In this document: in pieces, positions 41,679 through 49,782 of the stretch | Position numbering within the stretch: the stretch's first letter is position 1 | Layout of the letters: each line of letters starts with the position of its first letter | Assembly (NCBI GenBank): GCA_947168855.1 | Contig: CAMVNO010000006.1 | Coordinates: 84,194 to 148,193, forward strand | Length of the DNA stretch: 64,000 nucleotides | Source: an uncultured Clostridia bacterium | GTDB lineage: Bacteria > Bacillota > Clostridia > Christensenellales > CAG-138 | Direction of reading: 5' to 3' | The notes under the pieces: generated by a model | The model's database searches: none | What the model was told of the DNA's origin: nothing | The model's input: the letters and a program-made list of their open reading frames with translations, nothing else | Position numbers and translations under genes: made by a program

Positions 41679-41724
41679 AAAGGAGCTGCCCGAAGGAGGC
41701 GCTTCGTAAGGAAGCATCTCCTTT
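41679..41724. repeat. Hairpin repeat, copy A, terminator-like
   Basis: AAAGGAG and CTCCTTT at the ends pair, with an inner GCTTC-GTAAG-GAAGC stem. Its reverse complement matches 44419-44455 over about 37 nt (CTTCCTT-x-CGAAG and GGGCAGCTCCTTT in common). As RNA it probably also terminates mgtE. Copies A and B are in opposite orientation and bracket 41.7-44.5 kb. Confidence 0.6.
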
Positions 41725-41754
41725 CCGTTTGAATACGAGAAATATACGAGAAAT

Positions 41755-41783
41755 TTGACCACGCCAGCCAGTAATGGTACAAT
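41755..41783 (+). promoter_or_regulatory. Promoter of the membrane-protein pair
   Basis: TTGACC at 41755-41760, 17 nt, TACAAT at 41778-41783. The 130-nt leader to 41918 has a pairing GAAGCA...TGCTTC and GTCC...GGAC stems of no known class. Confidence 0.75.
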
Positions 41784-41918
41784 TATTAGATCATCGGGTT
41801 TTGTGAGGAAATCAGGCAGAGGAATCTGTGTAAACGGAACCGAAGCAAATAACCATCTCGTGTTGCCGTCCTGCTTCGTAAGGGCGGACGCTTTTCCGGA
41901 CAAAGGAGGAAAAAAGAA

Positions 41919-42830
41919 ATGCCAGATGCAATCAGAACGAACCGGATGCGCTGCAGGGTGGCTGTCGTTTCCTGCTCACTGCTTTCATTCCTGGTCTTTC
42001 TTGCAGTGTGCGACCAGCTGCTGAGCACGCCGGACGCGATCGTTCAGGAGGTCGGATGGAAGTCCTACCATATGTTCACGATCCTGGCAAATATGTTCGC
42101 AGGCATCGCTGCGGCGCTGTGTATCCCGTACGCCGTCGACGGACTGCGCTATGACAACTATCATCTGCCGCGCTGGGTCGTAAACGTGCTGTACATGGCG
42201 ACAACCGGTGTGGCGCTGACGTTCCTCATTGCGGTCACAGTCCTTTCTCCGATGACCAGTTACTACCGCATGATGCTGTATTCGAACAATATCCTCTTCC
42301 ATACGATCAACCCGATCATTGCGATCCTGCTGTTCATTTTCATCAATTCGGACCACAAGGTCAGCTTCCGCTCGACGTTTCTTGCGATCGCGCCAGTCGT
42401 CCTGTATGCAGCCCTCTATTTCGTGCTGGTTTTTGTGATCGGGGAGGAGAACGGTGGCTGGAGAGACCACTACCAGATCCGGGATATTACGCAGTATGTA
42501 CCGCTGCCGCTCGTTGTGCTTGGCATGGTCCTGATTGCGTTCGCTGTGGCGCTGCTGCTGCGCGCCGCGCATAACAGCGTTCATAAAAAGAGGAAAAAAC
42601 AGACCGTATCCTATTACCAATCAGCGGGCGAGTTCGACTGCCCCAGCATCGATTCCGCGATCGAGGCGCTTGCTGCCAGGAACCGCAGCAGAGACCCGGG
42701 CGGAGAACTGACCGTGCCGCGCAGGATCCTCGGGATGATGGAAGAGAAGTACAAAAGCGGTCTTCCGCTCAGGGAACTCTGCAGGATGTACATCGATGCC
42801 TACTATGAAAAAGGGGGAAAAGAGCAGTGA
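41919..42830 (+). CDS. Polytopic membrane protein, Pr6Pr-like
   Basis: A 303-residue protein with about six membrane helices in the first 210 residues, followed by a basic stretch (HKKRKKQ) and a 90-residue cytosolic tail. The helix arrangement and phrase MFTILANMFAGIAAALCIPY resemble Pr6Pr/FAR-17a-like membrane proteins, but function is unknown. AAAGGAGG precedes the ATG. The stop overlaps the GTG of the next gene by 4 nt, so the two membrane proteins are made together. Codon use seems less GC-rich than in neighbouring genes, which may mark recent acquisition. Confidence 0.75.
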   Translation: MPDAIRTNRMRCRVAVVSCSLLSFLVFLAVCDQLLSTPDAIVQEVGWKSYHMFTILANMFAGIAAALCIPYAVDGLRYDNYHLPRWVVNVLYMATTGVALTFLIAVTVLSPMTSYYRMMLYSNNILFHTINPIIAILLFIFINSDHKVSFRSTFLAIAPVVLYAALYFVLVFVIGEENGGWRDHYQIRDITQYVPLPLVVLGMVLIAFAVALLLRAAHNSVHKKRKKQTVSYYQSAGEFDCPSIDSAIEALAARNRSRDPGGELTVPRRILGMMEEKYKSGLPLRELCRMYIDAYYEKGGKEQ

Positions 42831-43606
42831 GCGGCGATTACACCTACTATTCCGACGGGTTCTTCGGCTTTGGCAGCCCCGGTGCGTTCCGCGCCTACAG
42901 CCTCATGCATTTGATCCCTGTCCTTCTGTGTGCCGCCGCGCTGATCTTCGTCTGGAGGAAAAGGGAGAGCCTCCGTGCGTGGAAACAGGAAGAGACCCTG
43001 CGCCGATGGCTGTCCTTTTCGATGTTCCTCATGGAGTTCAGCTTCTTCGTCTGGCTGCTGTATGTTGGGGACACCAGCGGGCAGTACCTGATGATGTCGA
43101 AACTTCCGCTGCATCTTTGCGACATCGGCCTCATCTCCTGCATGTATATGGTCGTCAGCAAAAATCGTACGCTGTTCGGCTTCAACTTTTTCGTGACCCT
43201 GTTCGGCGCGACGATCGCCTGTATCATTCCGCAGACAGTGCTGAACGATGTGGACCCCTCGTATTACCGCTATTACCAGTACTTCGGTGAGCACCTGATT
43301 CCGATTTTCAGCACGGTCTATATGATGATCGTGCACGGGATGCGGCCGCGCTACAGGGATATCTGGGTCAGCACGGGCGCGATCACGCTGATGCTGATCC
43401 CTGCATTTTTTCTGAACGAGGCGTTCCCGGGGTCCGATTACCTGTTCCTGCGGCTGGATATGCCGTTATTCCCGGAAAACCAGTATCTGCGCGCCGGAAT
43501 CTACGCGGTCTTGCTGATCCTGGCCTTTCATGCGATGTGGTTTGCGTATGCGGCGCTGAGGAAACGATCCGCAAAAACAACCAAAGAAAATGAGCAGCCG
43601 CTTTGA
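42827..43606 (+). CDS. TIGR02206/YwaF-family membrane protein
   Basis: A 259-residue protein with six or seven helices. The phrases MSKLPLHLCDIGLI and YFGEHLIPIF, with conserved His residues, match the YwaF/TIGR02206 family of uncertain function. The start is GTG at 42827, overlapping the upstream TGA (GTGA), indicating coupled translation. The gene ends exactly where a decayed transposase begins, so an insertion may have landed at its 3' end without harming it. Confidence 0.85.
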   Translation: MSGDYTYYSDGFFGFGSPGAFRAYSLMHLIPVLLCAAALIFVWRKRESLRAWKQEETLRRWLSFSMFLMEFSFFVWLLYVGDTSGQYLMMSKLPLHLCDIGLISCMYMVVSKNRTLFGFNFFVTLFGATIACIIPQTVLNDVDPSYYRYYQYFGEHLIPIFSTVYMMIVHGMRPRYRDIWVSTGAITLMLIPAFFLNEAFPGSDYLFLRLDMPLFPENQYLRAGIYAVLLILAFHAMWFAYAALRKRSAKTTKENEQPL

Positions 43607-44217
43607 CAGTCTTAGATCAAATGTCAGGCGCCGCGCTGCGGAGAAAAAAGAAATGGCGGAGAAGCAGGCATACTGAATGCTACATCAAGCCACAGAACTA
43701 CGAGCGCAGCAAGACGAAAAAGTACAAGAGCAACATGGTCCTGCGGGAGAATATGGCATATGACGCGGAGAACGACGAGTACACCTGTCAGGCCGGACAA
43801 AAGCTCCGGGCAAAGTATGTCGGCAAGCGAAAGAGCAAGAGCGGCTTTGAGAGCGAGATTACCTATTACGAGTGCGACGACTGCTGAGGCTGTCCACATA
43901 AGAAGACCTGCACCAAAGCGAAGGGAAACAGACAGATCCACGTTTCCAAGCGTTTCATAGAGCAACGTGCAGCCTCGCTGGAACGGATCACCAGCGAACA
44001 GGGCATTTTGCTGCGGATGAACCGCTCAATCCAGTCGGAGGGCGCTTTCGGTGTCGTAAAGCAGGACTACGGCTTCCGCCAGTTTTTGCTTCGAGGTCAG
44101 AAGAAGGTTCACACAGAAATCCTGTTGCTGGCGATGGCATATAACGTCAACAAGCTGCACACAAAGATTCAGCAAAAACGGACGGGTACGCAGATATTCA
44201 AAAAACCTCCGTCTTAA
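43603..44217 (+). pseudogene. Decayed IS1182-type transposase, C-terminal part
   Basis: The frame from about 43678 encodes the C-terminal part of an IS1182/IS1380-like DDE transposase: YIKPQNYERSKTKKYKS, ENDEYTCQAGQKLR, YYECDDC, then an in-frame TGA at 43885-43887, then GCPHKKTCTKAKGNRQIHV, and the end QDYGFRQFLLRGQKKVHTEILLLAMAYNVNKL. The TGA interrupts the Cys cluster where family members have an ordinary residue, and upstream sequence in another frame (AAEKKEMAEKQAY) suggests a frameshift as well. The first 300 or so residues are missing. Inactive. Confidence 0.85.
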
Positions 44218-44381
44218 TTCTCCACGGAATTGAATAATAACCAGCCGGGCGTACCAAAAAAGCAGGTATGCCAACTTTGCGTTTCCAAAGTTATCCACAT
44301 ACCTGCTTTTCCTGTGCTGTTTTCTGCCGTTTTCCGTTAAAAAAGGGCTGTCGCAATTCTCACGTTTTGCGACAGCCCCTT
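43607..44381 (+). mobile_element. IS1182-family remnant with right terminal repeat
   Basis: The pseudogene is followed at about 44345-44381 by a hairpin of GGGCTGTCGCAA and TTGCGACAGCCCC, the typical right end of IS1182-family elements. No left end is seen; the element is truncated at the stop codon of the preceding membrane gene. A further stem, AAGCAGGTATG and CATACCTGCTT, lies at about 44259-44312. Confidence 0.75.
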
Positions 44382-44740
44382 CATGTCCTTTTTAGCCGGT
44401 AATGCCTGCCTCAAAGCAACTTCCTTGCGAAGTGTGGCCCGAGGGCAGCTCCTTTTTCATGTACAAAGCGCAATCCATCCGCGAAAAGCGTCCGTTTTTC
44501 TGCGTGTACTCCTCATCCGTCAGCCTTGCGGCTGATACATTCCCCACATCAGGGGAAGGCTTTTGGTTTGCACACATATCCCGTAGGGGGCGCGGAACTG
44601 AGCGCTCGCTGTGCGAGGAGGAACGAATCGATGATCATTCAGCAGGGGCTGACGTCCCCGGCGGCCCGCATATCACATTGCAAAGCACTCTGTCACTCGC
44701 CGAAGAAAGACAATACTGCGCCGCAGCCGCACAAACAAAG
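44382..44740. repeat. Repeat-relic region without genes
   Basis: About 360 nt without a supported gene. It holds copy B of the hairpin repeat (44419-44455), a GTCAGCC-TTGC-GGCTGAT stem followed by CCCC...GGGG and GGAAGGC (44516-44562), which resembles a very common gut-Firmicutes repeat, and a GTAGGGGGCG-type relic at 44583-44612. An open frame crosses the region but has no ribosome binding site. Confidence 0.55.
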
Positions 44741-44763
44741 AGGGAGCCGATCTCTCGACTCCC
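44732..44763 (-). terminator. Terminator after the coiled-coil lipoprotein gene
   Basis: On the minus strand GGGAGTCGA (44763-44755) pairs with TCGGCTCCC (44750-44742) with one mismatch, loop GAGA, followed by TCTTTGTTTG. Confidence 0.75.
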
Positions 44764-44819
44764 CGCGCTTTGTGCTGATCGGACGTTTGCGAAGAAACAT
44801 CCCTTTTCGGTTCCGTTCG

Positions 44820-45947
44820 TCAGTTCACCACGCCGCGGAACCAGACATCGACATCGCTGTTCACGGTGTACGTATAGGTGAAGACCCATTTCCCGGAACT
44901 GCCCGAGCTCGGACTCGTGAAATGGCGGTTCACGGAGGACGGTGTGCCGTCGAAATATGCCTCTGTGGAATCTGTCGTTCCGCTGATCGTGATCTTTGTG
45001 CCTGCCGGCACTTTGCCGCTCGTTTTCCAGCTGCCGTTATACATAAACCTGCAGCTGTGGCAGGTCACGTTATAGGTTTTTGTCGGCGCGGGCGTCTTAC
45101 CCGGCGCGGGCGTCTTCTGCCTCGTCTGTCCCTTGAATACGACCTCGATCACCGTCGCCTCATCCAGATCCTCGATCCTGAATTTTACAACATTCTGCGG
45201 GAACTGATATTTCACGTTGTTGATCAGCCAGTAATCGACCTGCTGATTTCTCGGGACGTCCGCGAACACGTAAAAGCTCATCAGTCCGCCTGTTACCGTC
45301 TCCTTGGTGTTCGGATTCTGATAGTCCTCTTCAAAATCGAATTCCGTATAGTCCTTGCCGGCAGCATTCCCGAACACGTTGAGAAACTCGAAATGGCAGT
45401 TGATGCACTTGAGCGTGTGACGCTCGTGGAAAACAGCCTGAACCAGCGTGGTTTCGGCTGCGACAAATTCAAGGGTCTTATCCGTGGCGTCCTGCGGCGT
45501 GCCGTTTATTTCCCAATGATCGAATACGTACCCCTCGATCTCATTCGCGACGCATTTGATCTTCTCTTCTCCTTCCAGCTTGACGGACGAGCTGCCGTTT
45601 ACGGTACAGCCGACGCCGTACGCATACTTTTCGGTGACTGTTTCCGTCTGTGTGACAACGGACGGTTGCGGTGTCGGTGCAGACCGGGCTTTCTGAAGCT
45701 CCTGCCTGGCGTATTCCGCATCCGATTCGGCGTCGAGAAGCTTGTTCTTCGTGTCGTTCAGTTCGATCCTGATATCATTCAGTTCTTTCTGCGCTGTGTC
45801 GAGTTTTTCCTGCAGTTCCTTACGTTCCTGCGTCAGGGATTGCACCATGGCGTTCATCGCGTCGTTTCCGGAGCCGCAGGCAACGCTGCCTGCCAGCATC
45901 AGGAATGCAAGCGCGAATAAAAAGATTTGTTTTGTTTTGCGTCTCAT
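44820..45947 (-). CDS. Surface lipoprotein with coiled coil and beta repeats
   Basis: A 375-residue protein. The signal peptide ends LAGSVACG with a probable acylated Cys at 25. Residues about 30-92 form a strong coiled coil (QERKELQEKLDTAQKELNDIRIELNDTKNKL, written here only as its heptad character). A Thr/Pro linker leads to beta-rich units resembling InlB-type repeats (VFDHWEINGTPQDATDKTLEF), a pair of CxxC-like segments (LKCINC, VTCHSC), and a second Thr-Pro linker KTPAPGKTPAPTKT. It is probably displayed outside the membrane for adhesion or sensing, but no function is established. Confidence 0.75.
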   Translation of the reverse strand: MRRKTKQIFLFALAFLMLAGSVACGSGNDAMNAMVQSLTQERKELQEKLDTAQKELNDIRIELNDTKNKLLDAESDAEYARQELQKARSAPTPQPSVVTQTETVTEKYAYGVGCTVNGSSSVKLEGEEKIKCVANEIEGYVFDHWEINGTPQDATDKTLEFVAAETTLVQAVFHERHTLKCINCHFEFLNVFGNAAGKDYTEFDFEEDYQNPNTKETVTGGLMSFYVFADVPRNQQVDYWLINNVKYQFPQNVVKFRIEDLDEATVIEVVFKGQTRQKTPAPGKTPAPTKTYNVTCHSCRFMYNGSWKTSGKVPAGTKITISGTTDSTEAYFDGTPSSVNRHFTSPSSGSSGKWVFTYTYTVNSDVDVWFRGVVN

Positions 45948-45997
45948 CGGTATTTCCCCCTTCCTGATATCGTTTGATCAATCATTGAATCATATAT

Positions 45998-46026
45998 AGT
46001 TTAACAGGTTATGAGAAAGAATGCAA
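45998..46026 (-). promoter_or_regulatory. Promoter of the coiled-coil lipoprotein gene
   Basis: On the minus strand TTGCAT (46026-46021), 17 nt, TAAACT (46003-45998). It begins just after the ribosomal operon terminator. Confidence 0.7.
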
Positions 46027-46032
46027 GCAAAA

Positions 46033-46063
46033 ACAAAAAAGCCCGTCTTTTGACAGGCTTTTT
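46033..46063 (-). terminator. Terminator of the ribosomal protein cluster
   Basis: On the minus strand AAAAAGCCTGTC pairs with GACGGGCTTTTTT (loop AAAA, 46051-46048) and ends in TTTTTTGTTTTT. It lies 15 nt after the rplQ stop. Confidence 0.9.
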
Positions 46064-46077
46064 ATCTGTTTAATCAA

Positions 46078-46596
46078 TCAGACAAGCTCTAAAACGACCA
46101 TTTCGGCTGCGTCGCCGCGGCGCGGTCCGAGCTTGGTGATGCGGGTGTAGCCGCCCTTCTTGCCTTCCTTGATGCGTGCGTCATACTTCGGCGCGATCTC
46201 ACGGAACAGCTTCTCCACGACGGGATGACGGTTATCCTTGGTGCGCTCTTTGTAATCGCTCTTGCTCTCGACCTTGCCGTCCTTCTCCTGCTTGGGTTCC
46301 GGAATGTCGTAGAGATACGCCATGATCTGACGACGGGCATGGAGCTTAGAGGGCTTATCCTGCTGCTTCTCCGCCTTCACGATCTGACCCTTCTCATTGT
46401 AGGTCTCCTTCTCAACGGTCTCGCTGTTCTGATACTCGTTCACTGCGAGGGTGATGATCTTTTCCGCAATGCTGCGAATTTCCTTCGCGCGCGTTTCGGT
46501 CGTGATGATCTTGCCGTTCCAGAGAAGCGCCGTGGTCTGATTTCTGAGCAATGCAACACGCTGGTCAGAGGGTTTCCCCAATTTACGGTTTGCCAT
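46078..46596 (-). CDS. rplQ: 50S ribosomal protein L17, enlarged form
   Basis: A 172-residue L17; usual bacterial forms have about 115-130. The core is intact: [25 protein letters not shown] at the start, [24 protein letters not shown] and the end [25 protein letters not shown]. Two charged insertions account for the extra length, at about 57-80 ([18 protein letters not shown]) and 93-117 ([19 protein letters not shown]). They should lie on the ribosome surface near the exit tunnel. Last gene of the cluster, 12 nt after rpoA. Confidence 0.95.
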   Translation of the reverse strand: MANRKLGKPSDQRVALLRNQTTALLWNGKIITTETRAKEIRSIAEKIITLAVNEYQNSETVEKETYNEKGQIVKAEKQQDKPSKLHARRQIMAYLYDIPEPKQEKDGKVESKSDYKERTKDNRHPVVEKLFREIAPKYDARIKEGKKGGYTRITKLGPRRGDAAEMVVLELV

Positions 46597-46608
46597 TGTG
46601 CTTCCTCC

Positions 46609-47550
46609 TTAATCTTCGTTCGTGCGCAGGGAAAGACCCAGCTGCGCTAATTTTTGCTGTACTTCCTCGAGAGATTTCCGTCCGAGATTGCGAACCTTCA
46701 TCATCTCGTCCTCGTCACGCTGCACCAGCTCCTCGACGGTGTTGATGCCTGCGCGCTTGAGGCAGTTGTAGGAGCGGACCGAAAGGTCGAGATCTTCGAT
46801 GTTCATCTCGAGGATTTTTTCCTTCTTTTTGTCGTCCTTCTCCTTCAGAATCTCGACGTCCTGCACATGCTCCGTCAGATTGATGAACAGAAGCAGGTGC
46901 TCCGTCAGGATCTTCGCCGCGAGCGACGCCGCCTCTTCCGGCTGAATGCTGCCGTCCGTCCAGAGCTCAAGCGTCAACTTGTCAAAGTCTGTGATCTGGC
47001 CGACACGCGTGTTTTCCACCGTGAAGTTGACCTTGGTGATCGGGGTGAAGATGGAGTCGATTGCGATCTCGCCGATCGGCATATCGGGGCGCTTATTGCG
47101 GTCGGATACCACGTATCCTCTGCCGTGTCTCAGCACAATCTCCATATGGAGACGACCGTTCGCATCGATCGTTGCAATGTGCAGATCCGGATTGATGATC
47201 TCGACCTCGGCATCCGGAAGGATGTCGCCTGCCTTGACCTCGCAGGGACCGATCGCGTCGATGATGACCTTCTTCGGCTCCTCGGAGTGCAGTTTGCAGA
47301 TGAGCTGCTTGAGATTCAGGATGATCTCGGTGACGTCTTCCTTGACGCCTTCGATCGTCGAGAACTCATGCAGAACGCCGTCAATTCGAATGGACGATGC
47401 AGCAACACCGGGAAGACTGCTCAGTAAAACTCGACGCATCGAGTTGCCCAGAGTCGTGCCGAATCCGCGCTCCAGCGGCTCTACGACGAACTTGCCGTAG
47501 TTTGCAGTGCTGACCACGCATTCGAGTTTGGGCTTATCCATTTCTATCAT
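46609..47550 (-). CDS. rpoA: RNA polymerase alpha subunit
   Basis: A 313-residue subunit that nucleates RNA polymerase assembly. The N-terminal domain (about 1-230) has [28 protein letters not shown]; the C-terminal domain (about 245-313) carries the helix-hairpin-helix [24 protein letters not shown] that contacts upstream promoter DNA and activators. Starting at the ATG at 47550 gives 8 nt from GGAGGG. A 47-nt gap follows rpsD, a little longer than most in the cluster. Confidence 0.98.
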   Translation of the reverse strand: MIEMDKPKLECVVSTANYGKFVVEPLERGFGTTLGNSMRRVLLSSLPGVAASSIRIDGVLHEFSTIEGVKEDVTEIILNLKQLICKLHSEEPKKVIIDAIGPCEVKAGDILPDAEVEIINPDLHIATIDANGRLHMEIVLRHGRGYVVSDRNKRPDMPIGEIAIDSIFTPITKVNFTVENTRVGQITDFDKLTLELWTDGSIQPEEAASLAAKILTEHLLLFINLTEHVQDVEILKEKDDKKKEKILEMNIEDLDLSVRSYNCLKRAGINTVEELVQRDEDEMMKVRNLGRKSLEEVQQKLAQLGLSLRTNED

Positions 47551-47597
47551 GTATGATACCCTCCTTCGGTGATGTCGTTACGGTTCGCCTACAAGGC

Positions 47598-48224
47598 TTA
47601 TCTCGAGTAGAACTCGACGATATTGTGCTCTTCGATCGTCAGGTCGATGTCCTCACGCTTCGGCAGCGCAACGACGCGGCCCTTCAGATTTTCCGCATCC
47701 AGCTCCAGCCACTGCGGGATGGTGCGCTTTGCGCCTTCCTCACGCAGAGCCTTGAAGAACGGGATGTCGCGGCTCTTTTCGCGGATCGTGATCTCGTCGC
47801 CGACCTTGATCTGATAGGACGCGATGTCAACCTTCTTGCCGTTCACGAGGATGTGACCGTGGGTGACCATCTGACGCGCCATCGGACGGGACTCGCCGAA
47901 ATTCAGCCGGTACGCGACGTTGTCGAGACGACGCTCGATGAGGGACAGCATGTTCTCACCGGTGACGCCCTTCATGTTGGACGCCATGTCGTAGTACTTG
48001 CGGAACTGGGATTCAAGGATGCCGTATGCGCGGCGGACCTTCTGCTTTTCACGCAGCTGCAGACCGTACTCGGACTGCTTCTTTCTGCCCTGACCGTGCA
48101 TTCCCGGAGGGGTATGGCGAAGGGTCATCGGGCACTTTTCGGTGTAGCACTTGTCACCCTTCAAAAACAGCTTGGTGCCTTCTCTGCGGCACTGTCTGCA
48201 AACGGAACCGGTATATCTTGCCAT
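47598..48224 (-). CDS. rpsD: 30S ribosomal protein S4
   Basis: A 208-residue primary 16S rRNA-binding protein. It starts [23 protein letters not shown], with two Cys early that suggest a zinc-type N-terminus (CRQC, with a later Cys), and ends NIVEFYSR; the S4 RNA-binding domain [23 protein letters not shown] is near 95-115. In many bacteria S4 represses the alpha operon; a hairpin upstream of rpsM is a candidate target. It lies 14 nt after rpsK. Confidence 0.98.
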   Translation of the reverse strand: MARYTGSVCRQCRREGTKLFLKGDKCYTEKCPMTLRHTPPGMHGQGRKKQSEYGLQLREKQKVRRAYGILESQFRKYYDMASNMKGVTGENMLSLIERRLDNVAYRLNFGESRPMARQMVTHGHILVNGKKVDIASYQIKVGDEITIREKSRDIPFFKALREEGAKRTIPQWLELDAENLKGRVVALPKREDIDLTIEEHNIVEFYSR

Positions 48225-48238
48225 AACACTTTCCTCCC

Positions 48239-48643
48239 TTACACTCTTCTGCGCTTCGGCGGACGGCAGCCGTTATGCGGGATCGGCGTCACGTCCTTGA
48301 TGGACACGATCTGCAGACCCGCGGACTGGAGCGCACGAATCGCGGACTCACGGCCGGAGCCGGGGCCCTTGACATAAACTTCAACCGTTTTGAGACCATG
48401 CTCCATCGCAGCGACTGCCGCCGCTTCGGATGCGACCTGCGCGGCAAACGGCGTGGACTTGCGGGACCCGCGGAAGCCGTGGGAACCTGCGCTGGACCAC
48501 GAAATCGCGTTGCCCTGCGTGTCGGTGATGGTCACCAACGTGTTGTTGAAAGAGGAGCGAATGTGCGCGGCACCGCGCTCGATGTTCTTCTTCTCACGAC
48601 GCTTGCGCGTTGTGGCTTTCTTGATCTTCGCTTTTCCTGCCAT
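48239..48643 (-). CDS. rpsK: 30S ribosomal protein S11
   Basis: A 134-residue platform protein of the small subunit. The core phrases [20 protein letters not shown] and [15 protein letters not shown], and the end [10 protein letters not shown], are standard. The N-terminus has a basic extension ([19 protein letters not shown]). It lies between rpsM and rpsD with 14-nt gaps and a clear AGGAGG-type site before its ATG. Confidence 0.98.
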   Translation of the reverse strand: MAGKAKIKKATTRKRREKKNIERGAAHIRSSFNNTLVTITDTQGNAISWSSAGSHGFRGSRKSTPFAAQVASEAAAVAAMEHGLKTVEVYVKGPGSGRESAIRALQSAGLQIVSIKDVTPIPHNGCRPPKRRRV

Positions 48644-48657
48644 TTCTTAGCTCCTCC

Positions 48658-49026
48658 TTATTTCTTCTTGCCGCCCTGCGTACGTTTCGGACCCTTGCGG
48701 GTACGAGCGTTCTGCTTCGTGGACTGACCGCGAACGGGCAGGCCCTTGCGGTGACGAACCCCGCGATAGCAGCCGATCTCAACCAGCCGCTTGATGTTCA
48801 TCGAGGTTTCGCGTCTCAAATCGCCCTCAACCTTGAGGTTGTGGTCGATATAATCTCTGATTTTGTTGACATCGTTCTCTTCCAGATCGCGAACGCGGGT
48901 GTCGGGATTGATACCGGTCTCTGCGAGGATCTTGGAAGCGGTTGTTTGACCGATCCCGTAGATATAGGTCAAGCCGATCTCGACTCTCTTATCTCTCGGA
49001 AGGTCTACGCCAGCAATACGTGCCAT
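48658..49026 (-). CDS. rpsM: 30S ribosomal protein S13
   Basis: A 122-residue head protein that contacts the P-site tRNA and L5. It starts [26 protein letters not shown] with the helix-hairpin-helix, and ends in the basic tail [15 protein letters not shown] 100-nt gap containing a stable hairpin separates it from rpmJ upstream, the largest gap in the cluster, and may be a regulatory site. Confidence 0.98.
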   Translation of the reverse strand: MARIAGVDLPRDKRVEIGLTYIYGIGQTTASKILAETGINPDTRVRDLEENDVNKIRDYIDHNLKVEGDLRRETSMNIKRLVEIGCYRGVRHRKGLPVRGQSTKQNARTRKGPKRTQGGKKK

Positions 49027-49074
49027 ATCGTTTCTCTACCTCCGTTAAAATTTTAGAAAAATGATCTATATAGG

Positions 49075-49111
49075 CTTGCGGGTTGCACTTACGTGCCAGC
49101 CGCCCCGCAAG
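49075..49111 (-). promoter_or_regulatory. Hairpin between rpmJ and rpsM, candidate regulatory site
   Basis: On the minus strand CTTGCGGG (49111-49104) pairs with CCCGCAAG (49082-49075), with an inner GCAC-GTAA-GTGC stem at 49096-49085. It lies about 50 nt before the rpsM start, in the only long gap in the cluster. The place matches that of S4-responsive leaders of alpha operons. No T run follows, so it is not a terminator. Confidence 0.5.
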
Positions 49112-49126
49112 TTTGTTCCTGTGGCA

Positions 49127-49240
49127 TTAGCCCTGCTTCTGCTTGTGCTTCGGATTCTCGCAAATGATCATGACGCGACCCTTGCGCTTGATGATCTTGC
49201 ACTTTTCGCAAATGGGTTTCACAGACGGTCTGACTTTCAT
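49127..49240 (-). CDS. rpmJ: 50S ribosomal protein L36
   Basis: A 37-residue protein, [19 protein letters not shown] followed by [18 protein letters not shown], with three Cys and one His (C11, C14, C27, H32) forming the zinc site of the usual C+ type L36. Too short for ordinary ORF listings but in the standard place between infA and rpsM, 33 nt after infA, with AAAGGAG before the ATG. Confidence 0.97.
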   Translation of the reverse strand: MKVRPSVKPICEKCKIIKRKGRVMIICENPKHKQKQG

Positions 49241-49273
49241 AGCTTTTCTCCTTTAAAATCTTTTCCTGATCTC

Positions 49274-49495
49274 TCAGTTCTTTGCGCGCCACGTGATGCG
49301 GCCGCGGGTCAAATCATACATCGAAAGCTCGACGGTGACCTTGTCTCCGGGAAGGATGCGGATGTAGTTCATACGCAGCTTGCCCGAGATGGTCGCGAGG
49401 ATCTTGTGGTCGTTCGGAAGCTTGACCTCGAACATTGCATTCGGATACGCTTCGGTCACGACGCCTTCCACTTCAATGACATCCTGTTTGGACAA
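49274..49495 (-). CDS. infA: Translation initiation factor IF-1
   Basis: A 73-residue S1/OB-fold protein that binds the ribosomal A site during initiation. It starts [28 protein letters not shown] and ends [14 protein letters not shown], both standard. It lies 14 nt after the KOW protein gene and before rpmJ, the usual clostridial order. GGAGGGA precedes the ATG. Confidence 0.98.
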   Translation of the reverse strand: MSKQDVIEVEGVVTEAYPNAMFEVKLPNDHKILATISGKLRMNYIRILPGDKVTVELSMYDLTRGRITWRAKN

Positions 49496-49509
49496 CGATA
49501 TCCCTCCTT

Positions 49510-49782
49510 TTATTCTTTACGGTCGTTTTGGAACCCCTGCGCGGCAAGGAACTTCCGGAAGTCTGCATTGCAGAGGGTTTCGGAAAGCTCCATCCGCGTG
49601 TCGGAAGCCTTCAAAAGGTGCCTGCGCTTCTTTTTCTTGGGACGCTCGAGCGTTCGGAGCGTTCCGTCGACGAGGAGAACATAGTCCGCATCGAGGATCT
49701 TCCGAACCACGAACGCGCGTCCGCGGTCCCGTCCTGCGCGGGAGCGTACGATCTCGCCTTCGAACAGCGGTTCGTACGTCAT
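49510..49782 (-). CDS. KOW-domain RNA-binding protein
   Basis: A 90-residue basic protein with an N-terminal KOW-like motif ([23 protein letters not shown]) similar to eukaryotic/archaeal L14e-type proteins and found between map and infA in many Clostridia. A second stretch, [11 protein letters not shown], is strongly basic. It probably binds RNA, perhaps on ribosomes, but the role is not known. The ATG at 49782 has GGAGG 7 nt upstream and overlaps the map stop (ATGA); an ATG two codons earlier is too close to the ribosome binding site. Confidence 0.88.
   Translation of the reverse strand: MTYEPLFEGEIVRSRAGRDRGRAFVVRKILDADYVLLVDGTLRTLERPKKKKRRHLLKASDTRMELSETLCNADFRKFLAAQGFQNDRKE

Noticed and set aside
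43885..43887. TGA as selenocysteine or a reassigned codon in the transposase
   Set aside because: The element is truncated and probably frameshifted, and all intact genes in the window use TGA as stop, so it is an ordinary nonsense mutation.
44526..45920. 464-codon plus-strand frame over the lipoprotein gene
   Set aside because: No ribosome binding site and no motif; the minus strand has a signal peptide, promoter and terminator.
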